Translations under genes and position numbers: made by a program
Shown: one piece after another, positions 35,383 through 41,861 of the stretch
How positions within the stretch are numbered: position 1 is the first letter of the stretch
Layout: the number at the start of each line of letters is the position of its first letter
Source of the DNA: Aerobium sp039839275
Lineage (GTDB): Bacteria > Pseudomonadota > Alphaproteobacteria > Rhizobiales > Rhizobiaceae
Length of the DNA: 64,000 nucleotides
Direction: 5' to 3'
NCBI RefSeq assembly: GCF_039839275.1
Contig: NZ_JBDOQP010000002.1
Location: forward strand, 558,001 to 622,000
Notes under the pieces: generated by a model
Seen by the model: only the letters and a program-made list of their open reading frames with translations
Told to the model about the DNA's origin: nothing
The model's database searches: none

Positions 35383-35949
35383 ATGAACGAGGAAACCGCC
35401 CACGATCCCGCCGAAATCCTCGGCGAGGATCGCTCACTGCTCATCGTCGAGGACGACAAGCCGTTTCTGACGCGCCTGGCGCGCGCCATGGAGGGCCGCG
35501 GCTTCGTGGTGGAAACGGCGGAGAGTGTCGAAGAGGCGATCACCCGCATCAAGTCCGCCGCGCCGGCCTATGCCGTCGTCGACATGCGCCTGGGCGACGG
35601 CAACGGCCTCGATGTCGTTGCCGCGATCCGCGAGAAGCGGGAGGATTCGCGCACCGTCATCCTGACCGGCTATGGCAACATCGCCACGGCCGTCACGGCG
35701 GTCAAGCTCGGCGCCATCGACTATTTGTCGAAGCCGGCCGACGCGGACGACATCTTCGCCGCGCTGACGCGGACCACCAACGAGAAGGTCGCCCCGCCGG
35801 AAAACCCGATGTCGGCCGACCGCGTGCGCTGGGAACACATCCAGCGCGTCTACGAGATGTGCGACCGCAACGTCTCGGAAACCGCCCGCCGGCTGAACAT
35901 GCACCGCCGGACACTGCAACGCATTCTCGCCAAACGCGCGCCACGTTAG
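35383..35949 (+). CDS. actR: Response regulator ActR (RegA/PrrA family)
   Basis: Partner of ActS. 188 residues: receiver domain with acidic pair ED and phospho-Asp at 67 (AVVDMRLGDG), a Pro-containing linker (ENPMSADRVRWEHI), and a Fis-type helix-turn-helix (NVSETARRLNMHRRTLQRIL), nearly invariant among RegA homologues. It binds DNA directly; no sigma-54 ATPase domain is present. Co-transcribed with actS. A 24-base perfect palindrome 34 bases downstream may act as its terminator. Confidence 0.96.
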   Translation: MNEETAHDPAEILGEDRSLLIVEDDKPFLTRLARAMEGRGFVVETAESVEEAITRIKSAAPAYAVVDMRLGDGNGLDVVAAIREKREDSRTVILTGYGNIATAVTAVKLGAIDYLSKPADADDIFAALTRTTNEKVAPPENPMSADRVRWEHIQRVYEMCDRNVSETARRLNMHRRTLQRILAKRAPR

Positions 35950-35982
35950 CGGAAGATTGGCGGAAGCTGAGATTCAGCCTCT

Positions 35983-36006
35983 CTTCTCCCCGTTTACGGG
36001 GAGAAG
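35983..36006. repeat. 24-base perfect palindrome after actR
   Basis: CTTCTCCCCG, loop TTTA, CGGGGAGAAG. It resembles the TCTCCCC part of the family B repeats and lies just downstream of actR. No T-tract follows on the plus strand, so it is either an mRNA-stabilising hairpin or a repeat fragment. Confidence 0.7.
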
Positions 36007-36086
36007 TGCACGGCAGGGCGATGAGGGGTGGCGCGACAGTCGGGGACTAGGCCGTTCAGAGGGAGAACATAGAAACGCGACGAGCA

Positions 36087-36209
36087 TCAGAGATAGTGTG
36101 CCAGAAGCCAGCCAATAACCAACATCAGGAAAAGCGGAAAGAGGCTGAGTTCCCAGATCGAATAGCCGACTCCCATTACCAACACGAACGTCCACCACAG
36201 TCCTTTCAT
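36087..36209 (-). CDS. 40-residue hydrophobic membrane peptide
   Basis: Short reading frame that encodes an almost wholly hydrophobic peptide beginning MKGLWWTFVLVMGVG and ending GWLLAHYL, with two membrane-spanning stretches around a short SIWELS turn. An AGAGGG sequence lies six bases before the ATG. It sits alone between actR and mmcB. Composition (Trp-rich, one basic residue near the start) is typical of small bacterial membrane proteins. The family is not recognised. Confidence 0.6.
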   Translation of the reverse strand: MKGLWWTFVLVMGVGYSIWELSLFPLFLMLVIGWLLAHYL

Positions 36210-36261
36210 ACGCGCCCTCTGACTCCCGCTCCTATCATGGTCTAGTATTGAGGAATCGCCC

Positions 36262-36762
36262 TTATTCGCTCTCGCCTTCGAGCGCCGGGATCGCGACCCC
36301 CGCTATTTCAGCCGCCGTCAGCCGTGCCGCACCGGCGCGCGCGATGCGCAGCATCAGCGCCTTGCGCGTGGCAGCCGTCATGCGATGCTCCGGGGCGTCG
36401 CGCATGATCTCGGCGCCGTAGCCGTCCGAGAGGATGAAGCCGCATTCCTGCGGGAAGATTTCGGCTGGAACGGCCGGATGCGTGGCGAAGAAGAAGCGGT
36501 CGGAATGCAGCCGGTACTCCGGCCATTTGCGGTCGACGCGAAAGTCCTCGATCGACGACTTCACCTCGATGATCCAGATGTCTCCCTTGCGGGTCAGCGC
36601 CACGAGGTCGGCCCGCCTGCCTGTCGACAGCGAGATTTCCGGGATCACCACCGCGCCCATCGCGACCAGCAGGCGCTGGACGCCACGGCGTACCACCATG
36701 GCGCGCTCGGACTGGCGACCGTCGAGCAGCGGGTTCAGCGGAGTCGGCGAAATGATCGGCAT
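36262..36762 (-). CDS. mmcB: MmcB family DNA repair protein
   Basis: 166 residues with a PD-(D/E)xK-like core (IPEISLSTGRRADLVALTRKGDIWIIEVKSSIEDF), i.e. the MmcB family first linked to mitomycin C resistance in Caulobacter. The acidic and Lys residues R-A-D...E-V-K of the nuclease-like core are intact. The frame is open to 36876, but the ATG at 36762 precedes the conserved region and gives normal length. I found no clear LexA box (GTTCN7GTTC) upstream. The 299-base spacer to the divergent L,D-transpeptidase gene shows no gene. Confidence 0.85.
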   Translation of the reverse strand: MPIISPTPLNPLLDGRQSERAMVVRRGVQRLLVAMGAVVIPEISLSTGRRADLVALTRKGDIWIIEVKSSIEDFRVDRKWPEYRLHSDRFFFATHPAVPAEIFPQECGFILSDGYGAEIMRDAPEHRMTAATRKALMLRIARAGAARLTAAEIAGVAIPALEGESE

Positions 36763-37061
36763 AAGCGGGACAATGCCATCAAACCCCGGCAGGTTGAAGC
36801 CCTGTCCCGGCGCGGCCGGGCGGCTCCTGACATTTTGCTTTCTGTTTGCATTCGGCTTCGAGCACGCCCCGATCATCCCGCGCTTGCTTCACGGATGCGT
36901 GATAATGTTGCCGAAATACCATATGGCACAAGCAACCATGCGGCCGGGGCCCTCCGAGCCGCCTGTGCCACTTGGCAAATGCAGTGAGGTGAGCCAAACA
37001 GGATCATGGTGAAAATGTGGTCCGAATCGGGCCGAAAGCCGACTGGGTTCAGGGTATCGAC
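36763..37061. other. Spacer between mmcB and the L,D-transpeptidase gene
   Basis: Divergent promoter region of 299 bases. I see no open frame with a ribosome binding site, no repeat of the families found elsewhere and no RNA gene. Confidence 0.5.
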
Positions 37062-37679
37062 ATGCGTATGAAGAAAATGCTGATCGTCGCGGCGCTGGGC
37101 GCTGCCACCGCTCTGGCGGGATGCACCACCGGCGGCATGTCGGTCTACACGGCATCCTATGGCTCCACAACGGATGCCGGCTACCAGCTTCCGCGCATCC
37201 CGATCGAGCGTGTTCCGCGCCAGTTCCATCGCCAGGTGGTCAACTATGACACCAGGGAACAGCCGGGCACCATCATCGTCGATACCGGCGAAAAGTTCCT
37301 CTACCTCGTGATGCCCGACGGCAAGGCGATGCGCTATGGCATCGGCGTCGGCCGCGAAGGCTTCGAATGGTCCGGCACGGCGCGCATCTCGATGAAGCGC
37401 GAATGGCCTGTCTGGACGCCGCCGGCGGCAATGATCAAGCGCCAGCCGGAACTGGCCAAATGGCGCGGCGGACAGCCCGGCGGGCTGCAGAACCCGCTCG
37501 GCGCACGCGCGCTCTATCTGTTCAACAAGAGCGGCGATACCGGCTACCGCCTGCATGGCACGCCGGAATGGGCGTCCATCGGCAAGGCGATGTCGTCAGG
37601 CTGCATCCGCCTGATGAACCAGGACATCATCGACCTCTACAATCGCGCCGAGAACGGCGCCAAGGTCATCGTGAGCTGA
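37062..37679 (+). CDS. Lipoprotein L,D-transpeptidase (YkuD/ErfK domain)
   Basis: Periplasmic enzyme that makes 3-3 peptidoglycan cross-links or attaches proteins to the wall. 205 residues: lipoprotein signal ending in ALAGC (Cys21), then a YkuD domain with the catalytic motif HGTPEWASIGKAMSSGCIRL, nucleophile Cys181. In alphaproteobacteria this family is abundant, and some members anchor beta-barrel proteins to peptidoglycan; which activity applies here is not decidable. The ATG at 37062 begins the signal peptide. A strong terminator follows. Confidence 0.92.
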   Translation: MRMKKMLIVAALGAATALAGCTTGGMSVYTASYGSTTDAGYQLPRIPIERVPRQFHRQVVNYDTREQPGTIIVDTGEKFLYLVMPDGKAMRYGIGVGREGFEWSGTARISMKREWPVWTPPAAMIKRQPELAKWRGGQPGGLQNPLGARALYLFNKSGDTGYRLHGTPEWASIGKAMSSGCIRLMNQDIIDLYNRAENGAKVIVS

Positions 37680-37715
37680 CTGCGAACCGTCTGGGCAACA
37701 ACTGACGTCGCAAAC

Positions 37716-37745
37716 AAAAAACCGGGCCATCGCGCCCGGTTTTTT
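37716..37745. terminator. Bidirectional intrinsic terminator
   Basis: AAAAAACCGGGC, six-base loop, GCCCGGTTTTTT: a GC stem flanked by A- and T-tracts, effective on both strands. It lies between the convergent L,D-transpeptidase and nfuA genes. Confidence 0.92.
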
Positions 37746-37771
37746 GTTGTCGGTTGTGAGTCGTTCGAGGC

Positions 37772-38353
37772 TCAGGAAATCTGCTCGACCTGCTGCACCT
37801 CGGGCACGAAATGGCGAAGCAGGTTCTGGATGCCATGCTTGAGGGTCGCCGTCGAGGACGGGCAACCGGCGCATGCGCCCTTCATGTGCAGGAAGACGGT
37901 GCCGTTCTCGAAGCCGCGGAAGGTGATGTCGCCGCCATCCTGGGCGACAGCCGGACGCACGCGCGTATCCAGAAGCTCCTTGATCGTCAGTACGATCTCT
38001 TCGTCTTCCTTGTCGTAGAATTCTTCGCCGACGGCCGCGGCCTCGCTGTCGCCGATCGACTGCTGCGATGCCATGACCGGCTGGCCGGACATGAAATGCT
38101 CCATGATCGCACCCAGCAGCGCCGGCTTGAGGTGCTGCCACTCGGGGCCCTCTTCCTTGGTCACGGTCACGAAGTCGTAGCCGAAGAAAACACCGACAAC
38201 GCCGGGTACATCGAACAGCCGTCCGGCAAGCGAGGATGCCTCGCGCGCGGCCTGGGCTTCACGGAAATCAGCCGTCCCTTCCTCGAGCACCACCTTGCCG
38301 GGCAGGAACTTGAGCGTCGAGGGATTCGGCGTCGCTTCGGTCTGGATGAACAT
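37772..38353 (-). CDS. nfuA: NifU/Nfu-type iron-sulfur cluster scaffold protein
   Basis: Fe-S carrier that delivers clusters to target proteins. 193 residues: N-terminal Nfu_N domain (FIQTEATPNPSTLKFLPG) and C-terminal NifU domain with the cluster-binding pair Cys161 and Cys164 (CAGCPSS). This is the housekeeping Nfu type, not the nitrogenase NifU. A GGAG lies before the ATG. The promoter (-35 TTGCAG, -10 TATTTA) is overlapped by an Irr-type iron box. Confidence 0.94.
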   Translation of the reverse strand: MFIQTEATPNPSTLKFLPGKVVLEEGTADFREAQAAREASSLAGRLFDVPGVVGVFFGYDFVTVTKEEGPEWQHLKPALLGAIMEHFMSGQPVMASQQSIGDSEAAAVGEEFYDKEDEEIVLTIKELLDTRVRPAVAQDGGDITFRGFENGTVFLHMKGACAGCPSSTATLKHGIQNLLRHFVPEVQQVEQIS

Positions 38354-38373
38354 CGACGTTCTCCGTCAATTAG

Positions 38374-38390
38374 TTTGGAATTGTTCTAAA
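38374..38390 (-). promoter_or_regulatory. Irr-type iron control box (ICE-like) at the nfuA promoter
   Basis: Read toward nfuA: TTTAGAACAATTCCAAA, two mismatches at most from the dyad TTTAGAANNNTTCTAAA. It overlaps the -10 hexamer and lies 21-37 bases before the start codon, a position suited to repression by Irr when iron is low. Confidence 0.7.
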
Positions 38391-38415
38391 TAGGCCGATC
38401 TGAACCCGACTGCAA
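38387..38415 (-). promoter_or_regulatory. nfuA promoter
   Basis: TTGCAG (38415-38410), 17-base spacer, TATTTA (38392-38387). The -10 shares four bases with the Irr-type box. Confidence 0.6.
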
Positions 38416-38472
38416 GCACCAAACGTCCGACATGCCTTGCCATGATATGGTGATTGCCCCGCCGGAAAGCAA

Positions 38473-38964
38473 TCATGCCAGGCTTTCAATGTCCTCGTCC
38501 GACAGGTTCATCGGCACCACGGTGACGGGAATCGGAAAGGCCGCGCCCTTGCCGGCAACTGACGTGACGAGCGGTCCTGGGCCTTCCTTGGCGCTGCCGG
38601 CCGCCAGCACCAGGATCGCGATGTCCTGGTCTTCCTCGATCAGCTTGTGGATTTCCTCGGTCGGGGTGCCATCCTTGATCACGAGTTCCGGCTCTACGCC
38701 GACCGTCTCGCGCACTCTGGCGGCGTGTGCGTCGAGCGCGGCGGCAGCCGTCGCGCGTGATTCCTCGCGCATGATCTGCTCCACGCCCAGCCAGTGCTGG
38801 AAGTCGCCGGGTTCGATCACGTAGAGCAGCACGAGCACGCCGCCCGTCGAATGGGCGCGCCGCGATGCATAGGCAATGGCGCGCTCGGCTTCAGGCGTGT
38901 CGTCGACGATCGCGAGAAACTTGCGCCGGTGGCCGGCTTCCCGGATCAGGCGTTTCGATACCAT
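38473..38964 (-). CDS. Universal stress protein (UspA family)
   Basis: 163 residues with the Usp fold: N-terminal FLAIVDDTPEAERAIAYASRRA strand-helix and a C-terminal block VLAAGSAKEGPGPLVTSVAGK in place of the classical G-2x-G-9x-GS/T nucleotide loop, so ATP binding is uncertain. The ATG at 38964 has a perfect GGAGG five bases before it; the open frame continues upstream without a better start. It lies between trpS and nfuA on the same strand, an order common in rhizobia. Confidence 0.88.
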   Translation of the reverse strand: MVSKRLIREAGHRRKFLAIVDDTPEAERAIAYASRRAHSTGGVLVLLYVIEPGDFQHWLGVEQIMREESRATAAAALDAHAARVRETVGVEPELVIKDGTPTEEIHKLIEEDQDIAILVLAAGSAKEGPGPLVTSVAGKGAAFPIPVTVVPMNLSDEDIESLA

Positions 38965-39060
38965 GTCCCCTCCTGCACCAGGCGGTGCGCGTTCTCGGCG
39001 GCAATCTGCCACCGGGCGAGGCGACGGGCAAGCGCCTCGCGTGTCGCGCTTGCGCGCAGA

Positions 39061-40128
39061 TCAGTCATCCAGCAGGCCGATGATCTCGCGCACGGTCTTC
39101 ATCGTCGTCTCGGCGAGGGCGCCCGCGCGCTCGCCGCCGTCTCGCAAGACAGCATCGACATAGGCCGTGTCGGCCGAAATGCGCCGCATCTCGGCGGCGA
39201 TCGGCGCGAGCTTGTCCACGGCTAGGTCGGCCAGCGCCGGCTTGAACACCGAAAACTGCTGCCCGCCATATTCGGCAATCACGTCCTCGCGGCTGCGCTC
39301 CGAAAGCGCGGCGTATATGCCCACCAGGTTCTCGGCTTCAGGGCGCTCCTTCAGCCCCTCCATTTCGGAGGGCAGCGGCGCCGGGTCGGTCTTGGCCTTG
39401 CGGATCTTCTTGGCGATCGTGTCTGCATCGTCGGTCAGGTTGATGCGCGACAGGTCCGACGGGTCCGACTTCGACATCTTCTTGGCGCCGTCGCGCAGGC
39501 TCATCACGCGCGTCGCCGGCCCCTCGATCAGCGGCTCGGTCAGCGGGAAGAAGCCGTTGACCGTCTCCTCGCCCACCGTCATCTCGACGCCGACGCCAAG
39601 CTCGCCGATCCGCTTGGAAAAATCGTTGTTGAACTTGGCGGCAATGTCGCGGGTCAGTTCCAGATGCTGCTTCTGGTCATCGCCGACCGGCACGTGCGTG
39701 GCGCGATAGACGAGGATGTCGGCCGCCATCAGGCTTGGATAGGCCAGCAGGCCGAGCGAGGCGTTCTCGCGGTCCTTGCCGGCCTTGTCCTTGAACTGCG
39801 TCATGCGGTTCATCCAGCCGATGCGCGCCACGCAATTGAAGATCCAGGCGAGTTCCGCATGCTGCATCACCCGCGCCTGGTTGAAGACGATGTGCTTCGT
39901 GGGATCGATGCCGGCGGCGAGGAACGCGGCCGTGATCGAGCGTGTCTGACCCTTCAGGTCCTCGTGGACGAGTTGCGCGGTGATCGAATGCAGGTCGACG
40001 ACGCAGTAGATGCAGTCATGGCTCTCCTGCAGCGCGACGAACTTGCGGATCGCACCGAGATAGTTGCCGAGGTGGAGATTGCCGGTGGGCTGGACGCCCG
40101 AGAAGACGAGAGGCTTGAACGTGTTCAT
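39061..40128 (-). CDS. trpS: Tryptophanyl-tRNA synthetase
   Basis: Charges tRNA-Trp; class I synthetase. 355 residues. The ATP-binding HIGH motif appears as PTGNLHLGNY near the N-terminus and the KMSKS motif as KKMSKSD near residue 213. Standard length for alphaproteobacteria. It follows murJ by 118 bases on the same strand. Confidence 0.97.
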   Translation of the reverse strand: MNTFKPLVFSGVQPTGNLHLGNYLGAIRKFVALQESHDCIYCVVDLHSITAQLVHEDLKGQTRSITAAFLAAGIDPTKHIVFNQARVMQHAELAWIFNCVARIGWMNRMTQFKDKAGKDRENASLGLLAYPSLMAADILVYRATHVPVGDDQKQHLELTRDIAAKFNNDFSKRIGELGVGVEMTVGEETVNGFFPLTEPLIEGPATRVMSLRDGAKKMSKSDPSDLSRINLTDDADTIAKKIRKAKTDPAPLPSEMEGLKERPEAENLVGIYAALSERSREDVIAEYGGQQFSVFKPALADLAVDKLAPIAAEMRRISADTAYVDAVLRDGGERAGALAETTMKTVREIIGLLDD

Positions 40129-40246
40129 GTGTGCGGTCCGGGGCTGGTGGAGGGCCTCGTTTCAGGCGAGGGCGAAAACGCGAGGGGCTTATGGCGGAAG
40201 CCGGGCCGAGTATCAAGTGGCGGCGTGAATTGCGCGCTCGACAAGA

Positions 40247-41833
40247 TCACGCCGCGGGCGGCGTAGGCGGGGCCTTGCGCCTGCGCCGGAACGCCCGTGC
40301 CAGCTCGCGCCGGTCGACGCCGCCGGCCAGGATGACGATCGCGAAGTAGACGATCGCCGCGATGCCGATCGTGCCTAGGACTGCCGCCAGTCGCGGCAGC
40401 AGCGACGGGCTGGACAACCACGCCGCAAGCAGCGCATCCAGCGCATAGACGACCGCGCCCATCGCCACGCTTGCCACCACGATCACCGCCACGCGGCGAA
40501 GCGTGACGGACGATGGCCGGAAATCGCCCCGGTACCACAGCACCCCCGCCAGAAGGGCAAAGTTCAGCCATGCCGCCAGCGACGTCGCCAGCGCGATGCC
40601 GACATGGCCATAGAGAGGGAAAAGCGCAAAGCTTCCGATGACGTTCGCCATCACAGCAGCCATCGAGAACCACATCGGGCTCTTCATGTCGAGGCGGGCG
40701 AAATAGGCCGGCGAAAATACCTTGATCAGCACATAGGCCGGAAGGCCGGTGGCGAAGGCTGCAAGCGCCGCGGCGGTCATTGCCGTCGTTTCGGCGGTAA
40801 ACGCGCCGCGTTCGTAGACGATGCTGATCAGCGGGTCGGCGAAGACGATGAAGCCCACCGCGGCAGGCAAAGTGAGGCCGAGGGCGAACTCCAGCGAACG
40901 GTTCTGCAGGTGCTCGGCATCCGCCAGATCACCGGCTTTCAGGGAGCGCGCCAGTTCCGGCAGCAGCACGACGCCGATGGCGATGCCGATCACGCCCAGC
41001 GGAAGCTGGTTGAGCCGGTCGGCATAGTTCAGCAGCGCGATCGCGCCGGCCTGCGCCGATGCAATGATCTGGCCGACGAGCAGGTTGATCTGCGTCACGC
41101 CACCGGTCAGCAGCGCCGGCCCCATCAGCACCAGAAGCTGCCTGACGTCGGGCGTCAGCTTCGGCATCCGCAGCCGCATCGAGAAGCCCTGCCTCCGCAC
41201 GCCCCAGAACAGGAAGCCGAGCTGCGCGAGCCCCGAGGCAAACACGCCCCAGGCGAGCCACAGCCCGGTCTGCGACGCATCGAGGCCCTGGTTCAACGCG
41301 ACAAACAGCACGCCGATCAGGATGACGTTCAGCAGGATCGGCACGAAGGCGGCGAGGAAATAGTGCCGCATCGAGTTGAGGATGCCTGACAGCATCGCCA
41401 CCAGCGACATGCAGAACAGGTACGGGAACATGACGCGCGTGAGCACGACCGTCAGGTCGAACTTGGCAGGGTCTTCCGCAAAGCCCGGCGCAATGACCCA
41501 TTCAACGAGAAAGGGCATCGCCAGTATGGCGAGCGCGGAGACCAGCAGCAGCGCCGACACCAGCACCGCCAGCACGTCTTCGGCAAACTGCCGGGCCGCT
41601 TGCGACCCGCCACCCTCGAGTTCCTTGGCGAAGAGCGGCACGAAGGCCGTGTTGAAGGCGCCTTCCGCAAACAGCCGCCTGAACAGGTTCGGGAAGCGGA
41701 ACGCGGCATAGAAGGCATCGGCCACCGGGCCGGCGCCGAGGGCTGCGCCGATCAGCGCCTCGCGCACGAAGCCGGCGACGCGGCTCAGCGAGGTGGCACC
41801 GCCCACGGTGGCGAATTTCCCGACGAGGCTCAT
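40247..41833 (-). CDS. murJ: Lipid II flippase MurJ
   Basis: Moves lipid II across the inner membrane for peptidoglycan synthesis. 528 residues with about fourteen membrane segments; the opening MSLVGKFATVGGATSLSRVAGFVREALIG and the Arg-rich central cavity residues fit MurJ/MviN. The open frame runs back to 41908, but the ATG at 41833 begins the conserved N-terminus. The gene follows glnD closely. Confidence 0.95.
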   Translation of the reverse strand: MSLVGKFATVGGATSLSRVAGFVREALIGAALGAGPVADAFYAAFRFPNLFRRLFAEGAFNTAFVPLFAKELEGGGSQAARQFAEDVLAVLVSALLLVSALAILAMPFLVEWVIAPGFAEDPAKFDLTVVLTRVMFPYLFCMSLVAMLSGILNSMRHYFLAAFVPILLNVILIGVLFVALNQGLDASQTGLWLAWGVFASGLAQLGFLFWGVRRQGFSMRLRMPKLTPDVRQLLVLMGPALLTGGVTQINLLVGQIIASAQAGAIALLNYADRLNQLPLGVIGIAIGVVLLPELARSLKAGDLADAEHLQNRSLEFALGLTLPAAVGFIVFADPLISIVYERGAFTAETTAMTAAALAAFATGLPAYVLIKVFSPAYFARLDMKSPMWFSMAAVMANVIGSFALFPLYGHVGIALATSLAAWLNFALLAGVLWYRGDFRPSSVTLRRVAVIVVASVAMGAVVYALDALLAAWLSSPSLLPRLAAVLGTIGIAAIVYFAIVILAGGVDRRELARAFRRRRKAPPTPPAA

Positions 41834-41861
41834 GCGAGCAGCACTCCCAAGCTGCAGACGT

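Noticed and set aside
35974..36198. A 74-codon minus-strand frame between actR and mmcB
   Set aside because: It overlaps the better-supported 40-residue membrane peptide in another frame, lacks a ribosome binding site and covers a palindrome.
36763..37061. A LexA box upstream of mmcB
   Set aside because: The stretch GCAAACAGAAAGC looks similar at first sight but does not fit GTTCN7GTTC on either strand.
37772..38353. Nitrogen-fixation NifU
   Set aside because: The protein has the Nfu_N plus CxxC NifU C-terminal architecture of the housekeeping scaffold; no nif genes are in the window.
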